Positions 42,310 to 51,529 of a DNA stretch of 64,000 nucleotides are shown here, piece by piece; position 1 is the first letter of the stretch, and every line of letters starts with the position of its first letter. The DNA comes from Microbacterium sp. TNHR37B (GTDB lineage: Bacteria > Actinomycetota > Actinomycetes > Actinomycetales > Microbacteriaceae): assembly GCF_001620065.1 (NCBI RefSeq), contig NZ_LQGV01000004.1, positions 1-64,000 of the forward strand. Reading direction: 5' to 3'. Position numbers and translations under genes: made by a program. Below the pieces are notes generated by a model. That model was given only the letters and a program-made list of their open reading frames with translations, ran no database searches and had not been told where the DNA came from.

Positions 42310-43391
42310 GGAGTTCTCCATTCGGTAGCGGGCTTCAGCGGCACGAGGTCGGGCCGTTCGACAGTCGTGGTCAGGTGGTGGCGCGTGCCGTCGGCGGCCG
42401 CGGCGAGGAGTTCGGTCATGATTTCCAGGACATGGAGGCCCAGGGCGCCGTCGGCGCGGCCGTGACCGCGGACGAAGTCGATGAGGCCAATCCCGCGGGC
42501 AGCATCGGCATATCCGGCGCGGGCCGCGATCGGAGTCCAGCCGGGGGTGCCGAGGGCGCTCACGCGCACCTCGCCGTCGAACATGTTCGGGTCGGGCACC
42601 GAGACCGAGCCGAGCTCGCCATGCACCTCGATCGGCGACGCGCCCGTGGCGACGGCATCGAAGCTGAAGGTCACCGTCGACAGCGCCCCGTCGGCGTGGG
42701 CGAGCACGCCGGTCACGTGGGTGTCGACCTCGACGGGGATCTCCTCGCCCGCCCGGGGACCGGAACCGATCGTCCGTACGGTGCGGGGGCGGGAGGAGGC
42801 CCCCACGACCGAGACGACGGGACCCAGGAGGTGCACGAGCGAGGTCACGTAGTACGGCCCCATGTCCAGCAGCGGTCCGCCGCCGGCGCGGTAGTAGAAG
42901 TCGGGCTGCGGATGCCAGAGCTCGTGCCCCGGGGCGACCCATGTCGCGACGGCCGAGAGCGGTCGCCCGATCGCGCCCGAGTCGACGACGGCGCGGGCGG
43001 TCTGGACGCCGGTGCCGAGCACGGTGTCGGGCGCCGCGCCCACCCACGCCTCGCCGCGGTGCGCGAGGAGGTCCACACCGTCGGCGAAGGCCGCCGTCAG
43101 GGGTTTCTCGCCGTAGACGTTCTTCCCGGCGGCCACGGCGGCGCGGGCGATCTCGGCGTGAGCGGCCGGGATCGTCAGGTTGAGCACGGTGGCGACCTCG
43201 GGATCGGCCAGCAGCTCCGCGACGGACAGCGCACGGCATCCCGCGATGCCTGCCGCCACGGCGGTCGCCCGCTCGTGGTCGAGGTCGGCGACGGCGACGA
43301 TCCGGATGCCGGGGTGGCTCGTGAGCGTTTCGAGGTAGGTGCCGGAGATGACGCCGAGCCCGATGATGCCTACGCCGTGCGGGTCGCCCAC
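42306..43391 (-). CDS. Gfo/Idh/MocA-family oxidoreductase (paired with ThuA-like gene)
   Basis: A 361-residue NAD(P)-dependent sugar oxidoreductase. The Rossmann loop VGIIGLGVISGTYLETL, the EKPL motif (NVYGEKPLTAAF, about residues 93-104) and DMGPYYVTSLVHLLGPV are family marks. The GTG at 43391 has GAGGGG upstream and lies inside the end of the ThuA-like gene (22-base overlap). ThuA/Gfo-Idh (ThuB) pairs in rhizobia act in conversion of disaccharides to 3-keto derivatives; a similar oxidation of arabinose- or galactose-containing oligosaccharides is inferred here. Confidence 0.85.
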   Translation of the reverse strand: MGDPHGVGIIGLGVISGTYLETLTSHPGIRIVAVADLDHERATAVAAGIAGCRALSVAELLADPEVATVLNLTIPAAHAEIARAAVAAGKNVYGEKPLTAAFADGVDLLAHRGEAWVGAAPDTVLGTGVQTARAVVDSGAIGRPLSAVATWVAPGHELWHPQPDFYYRAGGGPLLDMGPYYVTSLVHLLGPVVSVVGASSRPRTVRTIGSGPRAGEEIPVEVDTHVTGVLAHADGALSTVTFSFDAVATGASPIEVHGELGSVSVPDPNMFDGEVRVSALGTPGWTPIAARAGYADAARGIGLIDFVRGHGRADGALGLHVLEIMTELLAAAADGTRHHLTTTVERPDLVPLKPATEWRTP

Positions 43392-44071
43392 AGCATTCCC
43401 CTCTCGATGACGGTACGGACGGCCGGCTCCCGCAGCACGTCGAGGCTGTGGCCTGGAGTGGCGACGAAGACGCGGCCGCGGCCCCACAGGCGGGTCCAGA
43501 TCGCGGGCGACGTGATCGGGCGGTGCCACGGGTGGTAGGGCTGGACGGGGTGGGTCGTGGTGGCCAGCACGTCGATCAGGTCGTCGTGCAGCACCCAGTA
43601 CTGCTCGGTGAGGAGCGGGAAGTCGCCGAGCCCGGCGGTGATCTCGTGATCGCGGCCGAGCTCGGTGATCTCCACGGTGTAGGGCAGGAAGTTGTCCGAC
43701 TCGTCGCCGCGGCACTCGTCGGGGTGCTTCGATGGGTGCGTGGCGAACTGTCCGCCCACGAGCTGCAAGTAGTCGGAGTTCTCGCGATACGAGTCCGCGA
43801 TCCCGCCGTGCCAGCCGGCCAGCCCCGTTCCGGCCTCGACCGCGGCGCGAAGGCCCCGGAACGCCTCGGGGGAGATCTTCGACATCGTCACCGATTGCAG
43901 CACGAGGTCGGTCGCCGCCATGACCTCGGCATCGGCGTAGACCTCGTTGTCCTCTTCGACGCGCACGTCGTAGCCGTGCTCGCGGAGGAAGGGGAGGAAC
44001 AGCTCGGTCGCTTCGACGGGACGGTGGCCGTCCCAGCCGCCGCGGACGACGAGTGCCTTCTTGGCGGTCAT
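43370..44071 (-). CDS. ThuA-like domain protein, first copy
   Basis: A 233-residue protein of the trehalose-utilisation (ThuA) family, a class-I-glutamine-amidotransferase-like fold. Family segments include LVVRGGWDGHRPVEATELFLPFL, LAGWHGGIADSYRENSDYLQLVGGQFATHP (about residues 97-126) and PLLTEQYWVLHD. It starts an operon with an oxidoreductase and GH51. AAAGGA precedes the ATG. A second, divergent-sequence copy is at 54561, also paired with an oxidoreductase. Confidence 0.85.
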   Translation of the reverse strand: MTAKKALVVRGGWDGHRPVEATELFLPFLREHGYDVRVEEDNEVYADAEVMAATDLVLQSVTMSKISPEAFRGLRAAVEAGTGLAGWHGGIADSYRENSDYLQLVGGQFATHPSKHPDECRGDESDNFLPYTVEITELGRDHEITAGLGDFPLLTEQYWVLHDDLIDVLATTTHPVQPYHPWHRPITSPAIWTRLWGRGRVFVATPGHSLDVLREPAVRTVIERGMLWATRTA

Positions 44072-44142
44072 CGGTGATCCTTTCGGCTTCGCTGCCTGTG
44101 ACGCGCCCTCACGATGTCACGCCGGGGATGCGCGCCGCTGAA

Positions 44143-44154
44143 ATGTGCGCAAAA
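44143..44154. promoter_or_regulatory. TTGCGCA-type motif in the ThuA/LacI divergent promoter region
   Basis: ATGTGCGCAAAA has the TGCGCA core typical of LacI-family operators and lies between the divergent ThuA operon and the LacI gene at 44163. Related sites are at 47082 and 58730. Confidence 0.4.
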
Positions 44155-44162
44155 ATGGCGGG

Positions 44163-45170
44163 ATGACGACGTCGGGACGCGCGACCCTCGCTCAGATCGC
44201 CCACGAGGCCGGGGTGAGCACCTCGACGGTGTCGCGCGCGCTGCGCGGGCGAGGGGAGATGGCGGCGCCCACCCGGGCGCGGATCCTCGCCGCGGCTCGG
44301 CGCCTCGGCTACGCGCGGGAGGACGAGCCGCGGGGTCGCCCCCGCACCGGGACGGCTCGCCTGTTCGACCTCGTGCTCGGCCACTACCACGACCCCTACA
44401 CGGACGAGGTGACCGCCGGGGCCCACCAGGCGGCCGCCGAGCTCGGATACGACCTCGTCCTCACCGCCGAGAGCGACGATCCGGGAGACGACTGGCCCAT
44501 CCGGGTGCGTGGCCGCGGTTCGGCGGGTGTCGTGCTGGGTCTCATCCGGCCCACCCTGAGCCAGCTCACGGTGCTTCGCGACGCGGGCATCCCGATCGTG
44601 CTGATGGAGCCCCCGTCGGAGGCGTCGGTCGAGTTGACGAGCGTGCGCACGACCGACCGGGCGGGAGCCGCCGAGGCCGCCGCTCACCTGATCGAGCGGG
44701 GTTGCACGCGGTTCATCGTCGTGGCCGGTGCGCCCGCCTACCGCTACGGACGGGCGCGCGTGGAGGGCTTCACCCGCACGGTGGAGGAGCTCCTCCCCGG
44801 CGCGCCGCTGATGCGCGTGCAGGCGGGATGGGAGGCCGTCCAGGCGCGCCAGGCGGTGCTGCCCGCGCTGCGATCGCTCCCCGGGAGCGGGCCGGTGGGA
44901 CTGTTCGCCTGCTCCGACGAGATGGCGGCGGGAGCCTACCGGTCGATCGCGGAGCTCGGGCTGCGGGTGCCCGCAGACGTGCGGGTCGTCGGCTTCGACG
45001 ACGTGCGCGGCGCGAGATACCTCCAGCCCGGCCTCACCACGGTGCGCCAGCCCATCCGTGAGATGGCCTCGGCCGCGGTCCGCGCGCTCGTCGATCCCGA
45101 TCTGCCGATCGGCTCGGTGATCGAACTGCCCACCACCCTCGTCATCCGGGGCTCCACTCATGCGGGATGA
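44163..45170 (+). CDS. LacI-family transcriptional regulator, first copy
   Basis: A 335-residue repressor with an N-terminal helix-turn-helix and hinge (TLAQIAHEAGVSTSTVSRALRGRGEMAAPTRARILAAARRLGYAR, about residues 8-51) and a periplasmic-binding-protein-like sugar-sensing domain ending TTVRQPIREMASAAVRALVD. The ATG at 44163 is used; an upstream GTG at 44145 adds only six residues. It is divergent from the ThuA operon and converges with GH127 (13-base overlap). It probably controls the ThuA-oxidoreductase-GH51 operon. Confidence 0.87.
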   Translation: MTTSGRATLAQIAHEAGVSTSTVSRALRGRGEMAAPTRARILAAARRLGYAREDEPRGRPRTGTARLFDLVLGHYHDPYTDEVTAGAHQAAAELGYDLVLTAESDDPGDDWPIRVRGRGSAGVVLGLIRPTLSQLTVLRDAGIPIVLMEPPSEASVELTSVRTTDRAGAAEAAAHLIERGCTRFIVVAGAPAYRYGRARVEGFTRTVEELLPGAPLMRVQAGWEAVQARQAVLPALRSLPGSGPVGLFACSDEMAAGAYRSIAELGLRVPADVRVVGFDDVRGARYLQPGLTTVRQPIREMASAAVRALVDPDLPIGSVIELPTTLVIRGSTHAG

Positions 45171-47029
45171 ACCGGGAAGTAGACGCTGAAGCTCTCGTCG
45201 GCGATCGTGTGGAGGGGAGCGAACCGGACCGCGCGCGGTTGACCGACGGTGCGGTAGCCGGTGAGCCACTGCGACCACTGGCGCTCGTTGTCGACGGCGA
45301 GGAGGGTCTCGGGCCGTGCCGCGTCGCCGGAGAGCGCGATCTCCGCGTCGACGAGTCCCGCGAGGACCACGGGCCCCTCGACGAACGCGACCGTCGTGGG
45401 CTCGTCGGGGATCGGCACGGCGCGGACGGTGTGCGCGAAGTCGACCTCGACGGTGGTGACGCCGCCGGCGTGCGGAACCTCCAGGGCGCTCCCCTGGCGG
45501 GAGGCACCGTCGGCGCCGCGGACGGCCGGCTCTCCGGCGGTCCACTCGGGAACGCGCAGGCGGAGCGTCTGCGCGACGGGTGAGTCCAGGCGCACCCGCA
45601 CTCGCCACGCGCGGGGGCGGTGCAGGTCGCCCGCCTCCCCCGCGTTGGAGTCGGGACCGACGTAGCCGGCGTGATCGACCAGCTCGACCGTCAGCCGGCC
45701 GCCGCCGGGAAGGCCGGCCTCCACCGGGATGTACTGCGCGACGGTGATGGCTGCCGTTCCGTCGTCGCCGGACGAGGTGTACACCCCGAGCGAGGCGTGG
45801 CGGGTGTGCGCCTGCACGAGGGTGCCGTGGCAGCACCAGAAGTCCTCCGTGGGAGAGCCCCACGTCTTGCGTGCGCCGCCGTGGAGCGGCAGGAAGTAGG
45901 CGACCATCCCGGTGTCGGGGTGCTGCTGGGCGAGGATGCCGTTGTAGAGGTTCCTCTCGATGTAGTCGGCGTAGGCGAGGTCGCCCGTCCAGCGCAGCAG
46001 GGTGTCCGCCAGCCGGATCATGTTGTAGACGGAGCAGTGCTCCTGGGTCTTCTCGCCGCGGCGGGCGGCGAAGGCGTGAGGCGGCGTCCAGATCTCACCC
46101 GAGGTCTGTCCGCCCGTGGCGAAGGTGCCCCGCTGGGTCACGGCGCTGTCCCAATACGCGGTCACGATCCGCCGCCACCGCTCGTCGCCGGTCACCTCGT
46201 ACGCCCGCGCTGCCCCGAGGACCTCGGGGATGGTCGTGTTGGCGTGCATGTTGGTGAGCACGTCCCGCCCCGCCAGCAGCCCGTCGAACAGCGACCGGTG
46301 CGTGTACCGGTCGAGGAGCTCGACGTACATCGGGTCACCGGTGGCCTCGAGGAGATCGGCCCACACCTCCAGCATGCCCCCGGTCTCCACCTCGAGGATC
46401 CGCTGAAAGGACTCGTCGTCGAACGTCCGTGCCCAGGCGAGCAGACGTCCGGCCGCGGCGTGAGCGATGTCCCGAGCCCGCTCTTCACCGAGCTCGCGCG
46501 ACACGTCCACGAGTCCCATGAGGGTCTTGTGGATGTCGTACTGGGGCGCCCACACCTCCCGTCCGTCCGCGAGCCGGTCGAGGAAGGCGGGCGGGATCGC
46601 GAACACCCACCCGTCGCCGTTCTCCCGCTGGCAGAGCTCCAGGCCGTCCAGCACCTCGGTGAGGGTGGCGCGCAGGTGGGCGTCACCGGTGACGGCGATC
46701 TCCCTTGCGGCGGCTGAGAGCCAGTGGCCCACGAAGTGTCCCCGCAGGAGCGATCCGGGTGTCTCCCACCCCCAATGGCGGTCGAGCCCGCGGGATTCGG
46801 CGTCGTCGCGCGACGGGTGGAGGTGCCAGGCCTGTGAGCCGATGCCGGCTTCGATCAGGTGGTTCTGGAGCAGATTCGGAGCCCGGAGTGATCGCAGGTA
46901 GTCCCGGTTGAGCCGGCGCCGATCCTCGAAGAGACCGGGGCGCAGGCGTGCCGCGCCGGGCGCCAGTGCGGTGAGTGCCGCGAGGGGTCGCGGGGTGTCG
47001 ACGTCGGACGGAGCAGCGGTGGCCGTCAT
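45158..47029 (-). CDS. beta-L-arabinofuranosidase, GH127 (DUF1680)
   Basis: A 623-residue (alpha/alpha)6-barrel enzyme that cleaves beta-L-arabinofuranosides such as those on plant hydroxyproline. The zinc-thiolate active site known from Bifidobacterium HypBA1 is present: Glu330 and Cys332 in TQEHCSVYNM, and Cys399-Cys400 in DFWCCHGT, one of which acts as nucleophile. No signal peptide. Its promoter has TTGCGC-16-TACAGT with an operator just downstream of the -10 box. It is divergent from the GH36/GH27 operon. Confidence 0.93.
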   Translation of the reverse strand: MTATAAPSDVDTPRPLAALTALAPGAARLRPGLFEDRRRLNRDYLRSLRAPNLLQNHLIEAGIGSQAWHLHPSRDDAESRGLDRHWGWETPGSLLRGHFVGHWLSAAAREIAVTGDAHLRATLTEVLDGLELCQRENGDGWVFAIPPAFLDRLADGREVWAPQYDIHKTLMGLVDVSRELGEERARDIAHAAAGRLLAWARTFDDESFQRILEVETGGMLEVWADLLEATGDPMYVELLDRYTHRSLFDGLLAGRDVLTNMHANTTIPEVLGAARAYEVTGDERWRRIVTAYWDSAVTQRGTFATGGQTSGEIWTPPHAFAARRGEKTQEHCSVYNMIRLADTLLRWTGDLAYADYIERNLYNGILAQQHPDTGMVAYFLPLHGGARKTWGSPTEDFWCCHGTLVQAHTRHASLGVYTSSGDDGTAAITVAQYIPVEAGLPGGGRLTVELVDHAGYVGPDSNAGEAGDLHRPRAWRVRVRLDSPVAQTLRLRVPEWTAGEPAVRGADGASRQGSALEVPHAGGVTTVEVDFAHTVRAVPIPDEPTTVAFVEGPVVLAGLVDAEIALSGDAARPETLLAVDNERQWSQWLTGYRTVGQPRAVRFAPLHTIADESFSVYFPVHPA

Positions 47030-47047
47030 GGCTCGAACCTCCTCGGT

Positions 47048-47059
47048 GAGATCGATCTC
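47048..47059. promoter_or_regulatory. operator candidate in the GH127/GH36 divergent promoter
   Basis: GAGATCGATCTC is a perfect 12-bp palindrome with a central CG, spanning the expected transcription start of GH127. The same pattern occurs as GAGATCGTTCTC at 58673 (importer promoter) and GGGATCGTTCTC at 58809 (second LacI gene). It is a candidate LacI-family operator. Confidence 0.55.
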
Positions 47060-47061
47060 TC

Positions 47062-47089
47062 ACTGTACTTCGCGGGGTGGATTGCGCAA
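47062..47089 (-). promoter_or_regulatory. GH127 promoter
   Basis: On the minus strand, TTGCGC (47084-47089) and TACAGT (47062-47067) are separated by 16 bases. The -35 box lies in the perfect palindrome TTGCGCAA (47082-47089). The leader contains GAGGAGG 13 bases before the ATG. Confidence 0.5.
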
Positions 47090-47100
47090 CACTGGGACGC

Positions 47101-49278
47101 ATGCCTTCCGCAAGGATCGTCCATGTCTTCACCGGTGAAGTCTCCGTCGTCATCGCCCAGCGCGGGGCCGCGCTGCCGGCGATCTGTCACTGGGGGGAGC
47201 GGATCGACGTCGCCGACGACGCCGTGCTCGCGAGCCTCGCCGATGCCGTCCTCTCCCGCCCTGGAGCCGTGATTCTGCCGGAACACGCCGAGGGGTGGGG
47301 CGGCCGCCCGGGACTGTCGGTGCACCGCGCGGGCGTCGCGTGGACGCCGGCGTTCGAGGTCGAGAGCCTCTCGCTCGGCGGTGAGCCGCTGGCTCCGGAG
47401 GCGGTCGTGCAGAAGCGGGTCGCGGGGCCGGAGGAGGGCCTCGTCGTCCTGCGCGCGATCGACCGGTGGGCCGGGATCCACCTCGAGCTAGAGATCGATC
47501 TCACGCCCGAAGGACTTCTCCGGACGCGTACCGTCGTCCGCAATGTCGGCGACGGCGAGGACCCCCTCGACGTGCTGGAGGTCTCGCCCCTTCTCGCTGT
47601 CCCGACGCGGGCGACCGAGATCCTCGACTTCGTCGGACGATGGGCGTTCGAACGGGCGCCGCAGCGTCATCCCGTCGCGATGGGTATCCACGCGCGGGAG
47701 TCGCGGCGCGGCCGCACCGGGCTCGACGCGACGGGCGTGATCGCGGTGGGGGAGCCCGGCTTCAGCGGGCCCGCCGGTGCGGTCTGGCTGCTCCACGTCG
47801 GCTTCAGCGGAAACCACGTCCACGCGGTGGAGCGCACCGACGGCACGCTGGCGCTCCGCGGCGGTGAGGTGCTCCTCCCCGGCGAGGTGCGGCTGGCGAC
47901 GGGGGACGCCTACCGCACCCCCTGGGTGTACGGCAGCTTCGGGAACGGTCTCGACGCGGCGTCGTCGCGCTTCCACCGGCACGTGCGCGGTATGAACCGC
48001 GCGGCGGCGCGGCCTCGCCCCGTGACGCTCAACATCTGGGAGGCGGTCTACTTCGACCTGCGACCCGATGACCTCATCGATCTGGCCACGGCCGCCGCCG
48101 AGGTCGGGGTGGAGCGTTTCGTCGTCGACGACGGCTGGTTCCTCGGGCGCCGCGACGATCATCGCGGCCTCGGCGACTGGATCGTCGACCCCGAGATCTG
48201 GCCCGAGGGCATGGGCCCGCTCGCCGACCACGTGCGTGCCACGGGGATGGAGTTCGGCCTCTGGGTGGAGCCCGAGATGATCAACCCCGACTCCGACCTC
48301 GCCCGCGCCCACCCCGACTGGATCCTCCGGGCCCGGCCGGAGCTTCCGCCCGAGGCGCGCTTCCAGCAGGTGCTGGATCTCACCAACCCCGAGGCGTTCG
48401 CCCACATCCTCGAGGCGCTCGGAGGGCTCGTGCGCGACCTCGGCGTGGCCTATCTGAAGTGGGACCACAACCGCGACCTCGTCGCCGCCGGCCACCCCCA
48501 CACCGGCACGCCCGCCGTGCACGAGCAGACGTGGGCGCTGTACCGGCTCCTGGACGAGCTGCGCGAGCGGCACCCCGAGCTCGAGATCGAGTCGTGCGCA
48601 TCGGGCGGGGGACGGGTGGACCTCGGTGTGCTCGCGCGCACCGACCGCGTACACACGTCGGACAACCACGACGCGCTCGACCGCGCGCGCATTCTCCGGT
48701 GGACGGGGCTTCTCGTGCCACCCGAGATGCTGGGGTCGCACGTCGCCTCGTCTCCCTCGCATGCCACCGGCCGGCATCACGACCTCCACACGCGGTGCGC
48801 CATCGCCTTCCTCGGCCATTTCGGCTTCGAGCTCGACGTGCGGGCCGTGAGCGACGAGGAGCGAGCGCAGCTGCAGCGCTGGGTGGCGCTCTACCGACGG
48901 TTCCGCGGCCTGATCCAGCAGGGGAGGGTCGTCACCGACGACGGGCTCGCGTCGCTGCGGGGCGTCGTGGCACCCGATGCCTCCGACGCGCTGTACTCCA
49001 TCGTCACCCCGCCGCACTCGGCCGACACCTCCGCACGGGTGCGGCTGACGGGCTTGTCTCCGCGCACGTCGTATCGCATCGAGGCGGCGCTTCCGTCGTG
49101 GCTCGGTCCGTCGGACTACCGGCCCGCCTGGGCCGATGCCGCGCCCGCGCTCGGCTCCGACGCCACCGGTCCGGTGTTCTCCGGCAGCGCGCTCGCCGCC
49201 TTGGGCCTCGAGATTCCGCTCTTCGCCCCCGATCGGGCGCTGCTCGTCCGCGCCGCCGCGGTGGGAGGCGACGCATGA
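47101..49278 (+). CDS. alpha-galactosidase, GH36
   Basis: A 725-residue intracellular alpha-galactosidase. An N-terminal beta-sandwich (about residues 1-300) precedes the (beta/alpha)8 domain with NIWEAVYFD, FVVDDGWF, the nucleophile in YLKWDHNRD (Asp about 455) and the region SCASGGGRVDLGVLARTDRVHTSDNHD, whose Asp about 521 is the likely acid/base. The ATG at 47101 is chosen; a weak AACACT box lies 7 bases upstream. The next gene, GH27, overlaps by ATGA. Substrates may be alpha-galactosides released from plant glycans. Confidence 0.93.
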   Translation: MPSARIVHVFTGEVSVVIAQRGAALPAICHWGERIDVADDAVLASLADAVLSRPGAVILPEHAEGWGGRPGLSVHRAGVAWTPAFEVESLSLGGEPLAPEAVVQKRVAGPEEGLVVLRAIDRWAGIHLELEIDLTPEGLLRTRTVVRNVGDGEDPLDVLEVSPLLAVPTRATEILDFVGRWAFERAPQRHPVAMGIHARESRRGRTGLDATGVIAVGEPGFSGPAGAVWLLHVGFSGNHVHAVERTDGTLALRGGEVLLPGEVRLATGDAYRTPWVYGSFGNGLDAASSRFHRHVRGMNRAAARPRPVTLNIWEAVYFDLRPDDLIDLATAAAEVGVERFVVDDGWFLGRRDDHRGLGDWIVDPEIWPEGMGPLADHVRATGMEFGLWVEPEMINPDSDLARAHPDWILRARPELPPEARFQQVLDLTNPEAFAHILEALGGLVRDLGVAYLKWDHNRDLVAAGHPHTGTPAVHEQTWALYRLLDELRERHPELEIESCASGGGRVDLGVLARTDRVHTSDNHDALDRARILRWTGLLVPPEMLGSHVASSPSHATGRHHDLHTRCAIAFLGHFGFELDVRAVSDEERAQLQRWVALYRRFRGLIQQGRVVTDDGLASLRGVVAPDASDALYSIVTPPHSADTSARVRLTGLSPRTSYRIEAALPSWLGPSDYRPAWADAAPALGSDATGPVFSGSALAALGLEIPLFAPDRALLVRAAAVGGDA

Positions 49279-50579
49279 GCGCGTCCGAGACCGCCTCGGC
49301 GCACCCGACCGGGATGAATCCGGAACGGCGGGTGCGGGCGGAGCGTCCGCCGATGGGGTGGAACAGCTGGGACTGCTTCGGCGGATCGGTCACCGAGGCG
49401 GAGGTGCTCGCCAACGCGGAGTACCTCGCCGACAACCTCCGGGGCTACGGCTGGAACACCGTCGTGGTCGACATCCAGTGGTACGAGCCGGACCCCGGTA
49501 CCCACGACTACCGCGAGGCGTCCGACGCCGTCCTGGACGACTGGGGGCGGCCGCTGCCGGCGCCGGGCCGGTTCCCCTCGGCGGCGGGCGGCTCCTTCCG
49601 GCCCCTCGCCGACCGTGTCCACGCCCTCGGGCTGCGCTTCGGCGTGCACCTCATGCGGGGCGTGCCGCGTCGTGCCGTCGAGCGGGCTCTTCCTGTGCTC
49701 GGGACGGAGGTGACCTGCGCCGACATCGCCGACGAGACCCGGCTGTGCCCGTGGAACCCCGACAACGTGGGGGTCGATGTGACCCGCCCGGGAGGACAGG
49801 AGTACTACGACTCGCTGATGGCCCTCCTCGCCGAGTGGGGCGTGGACTTCGTCAAGCTCGACGACGTGCTCTATCCGCCGGTCGAGTCCGCGGAGATCGC
49901 CGCCGTCTCACGTGCCATCGACCGGAGCGGACGGCCGATGGTCCTCTCGCTGTCTCCGGGGCGGGAACTCTCCCTCGCGCACCTCGAAGAGTTCCGCGAC
50001 GTGGCACAGATGTGGCGCATCTCCGACGATTTCTGGGACGACTGGGCGCAGCTGCGCGAACAGTTCCAGCGTGCGGCGCGCTGGGCGCCGCACCAACGCC
50101 CGGGGGCCTGGGCCGACGCCGACATGCTTCCGCTCGGGCGCATCGGCATCCGCGCGCACGTCGGCGGAGACCGGCTGAGCCGCTTCACGCTCGACGAACA
50201 GCGCACCCTCCTGACGCTGTGGTGCCTCTTGCGCTCGCCGCTCATGTTCGGCGGTCATCTTCCCGACACCCCGGACGACACGCTCGCGCTCCTGACGAAC
50301 GACACCGTCCTCTCGCTCCTGGGCGGCGAGGGCAGCCGTGAGATCGTGCGCGACGGTGACCTCGTCGTGTGGGAGGCCTCGGTGGCGGGCCGGGCGTTCC
50401 GTGCCGTCTTCTGGCTCGGAGACGAACCGCGGGACTACCGGGCGCACCTCGCGGGTCTCGGGCTCGCCGACGCCGCGCGTGCGGAGGACGTGTGGACGGG
50501 CGAGGAGCTCCCGATAGAGGGCGCGGCGGTCCCGCTCACTGTGCCCGCTCACGGGGTGCGCCTGATCGCCTTCGACTGA
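49275..50579 (+). CDS. alpha-galactosidase-like glycosidase, GH27
   Basis: A 434-residue enzyme coupled to GH36 by an ATGA overlap. The family start PPMGWNSWDCFGG (about residues 26-38), the nucleophile region WGVDFVKLDDVL and the acid/base region MWRISDDFWDDWAQL are present, followed by a C-terminal beta-sandwich. No signal peptide. GH27 covers alpha-galactosidase, alpha-N-acetylgalactosaminidase and beta-L-arabinopyranosidase, so with two GH27/GH36 genes in tandem the substrates may differ. A hairpin terminator starts at the stop codon. Confidence 0.9.
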   Translation: MSASETASAHPTGMNPERRVRAERPPMGWNSWDCFGGSVTEAEVLANAEYLADNLRGYGWNTVVVDIQWYEPDPGTHDYREASDAVLDDWGRPLPAPGRFPSAAGGSFRPLADRVHALGLRFGVHLMRGVPRRAVERALPVLGTEVTCADIADETRLCPWNPDNVGVDVTRPGGQEYYDSLMALLAEWGVDFVKLDDVLYPPVESAEIAAVSRAIDRSGRPMVLSLSPGRELSLAHLEEFRDVAQMWRISDDFWDDWAQLREQFQRAARWAPHQRPGAWADADMLPLGRIGIRAHVGGDRLSRFTLDEQRTLLTLWCLLRSPLMFGGHLPDTPDDTLALLTNDTVLSLLGGEGSREIVRDGDLVVWEASVAGRAFRAVFWLGDEPRDYRAHLAGLGLADAARAEDVWTGEELPIEGAAVPLTVPAHGVRLIAFD

Positions 50580-50616
50580 GACCCGCGGCGGGGTCACTGG
50601 GTCGGCGCGGGTCTCA
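50577..50616. terminator. bidirectional hairpin terminator after GH27
   Basis: A perfect 11-bp inverted repeat, TGAGACCCGCG (50577-50587) and CGCGGGTCTCA (50606-50616), 18-base loop. It overlaps the GH27 stop and the stop of the convergent small gene at 50614. Confidence 0.65.
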
Positions 50617-50985
50617 GCCGCAGTGGACGCGGAAACGGGCGGTCCCTGCGACCGAGCGAAGTCCCCCCGACGCCGACGTCTCGTAGACGTGAGCCTGGAC
50701 GTTGATGCACTGACCCGACCGCTGTGCGGTCGTGTACACCGGCCCTGCGTAGGAGGCGTACGCTCCCCGGTCCTGTGACCACGTCGTCTGGCCGGCCACT
50801 TGAATGCCGACGTAACGCTGGAGCTTCACGCCGCGCGTGGAGCCCACCGCGGTGTGGACCGCGCAGTTCTTCTTGGCGCTTGCGCTCCAGTACACATCGA
50901 GTGAGCCGGAACGCGCGGAGGCGTAGCGCCTCGGGTCGCCGTTCCTCCTCAGCGAGGTCGCTTTGCCAAGAGACGGGCACACCAT
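50614..50985 (-). CDS. SapA-like small protein without signal peptide, possibly truncated
   Basis: A 123-residue protein whose central part (LDVYWSASAKKNCAVHTAVG, then QRYVGIQVAGQTTWSQDRGAYASYAGPVYTTAQRSGQCINVQ) resembles spore-associated/secreted SapA-like proteins of actinomycetes. Two cysteines could form a disulfide. Relatives are normally secreted, but no signal peptide is encoded from the ATG at 50985, and upstream the frame only reads antisense through the acetyltransferase gene. It may have lost its 5' end when the ars cassette arrived next to it. Function unknown. Confidence 0.5.
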   Translation of the reverse strand: MVCPSLGKATSLRRNGDPRRYASARSGSLDVYWSASAKKNCAVHTAVGSTRGVKLQRYVGIQVAGQTTWSQDRGAYASYAGPVYTTAQRSGQCINVQAHVYETSASGGLRSVAGTARFRVHCG

Positions 50986-51028
50986 CAGCGTACGGAGGCT
51001 CCGTCGGGGCGGGAGAGTCGCGCGTGGC

Positions 51029-51529
51029 TCAGCGTCGGCGGCGCTCGACGAGGATGGTGTCGCGCCAGGTGCCCGCCCACGGGCCATGGTTCATGTAGGC
51101 GATCCGCTCGCGGTGCCCGACACGGCGAAACCCGGCCCGCTCATGAAGGCGGATGCTCGCCGCGTTCTCGGGGAAGATGCTCGACTGGACGGTCCAGATT
51201 CCCGCGGCGTCCACGTCGCTCAGGAAAGCGTCCAGGAGCGCTGCGCCGACGCCGTGACCCCGCGCGCTGGCGGCGACGTAGAGGGAATGCTCCACGACGC
51301 CGCGATACATCGGGCGCGTGGAGACGGGCGAGGCGGCGATCCATCCGACCACGGCCCCGGTGGGATCGATGGTGACGAGCCTGCCGACGCGGAGCTTCCC
51401 CTCGTCGAAGTGCTCCCAGGTCGGAGTCTCGCTCTCGAACGTGGCGTTGCCGCTCAGGATCCCCTCGCGGTAGATCGGCTCGACGTACGGCCAGTCCGCG
51501 GCGATCATGGCCCGTACGGCGAGCGTCAT
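51029..51529 (-). CDS. arsN1: GNAT N-acetyltransferase, ArsN1/phosphinothricin-type
   Basis: A 166-residue acetyl-CoA-dependent transferase of the Pat/Bar type: IYREGILSGNATFESETPTWEHFDE near the N-terminus, VEHSLYVAASARGHGVGAALLDAFL (acetyl-CoA loop, about residues 79-103) and FPENAASIRLHERAGFRRVGHRE. Its ATG overlaps the arsR stop (ATGA). In ars operons this family is ArsN1, which acetylates the amino group of arsinothricin and related methylated arsenicals; a phosphinothricin acetyltransferase role is the alternative. The name rests on operon context. Confidence 0.78.
   Translation of the reverse strand: MTLAVRAMIAADWPYVEPIYREGILSGNATFESETPTWEHFDEGKLRVGRLVTIDPTGAVVGWIAASPVSTRPMYRGVVEHSLYVAASARGHGVGAALLDAFLSDVDAAGIWTVQSSIFPENAASIRLHERAGFRRVGHRERIAYMNHGPWAGTWRDTILVERRRR

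Noticed and set aside
47041..47100. A riboswitch or leader peptide before GH36
   Set aside because: The gap is fully explained by two back-to-back promoters and palindromic operator candidates; no conserved RNA fold is apparent.
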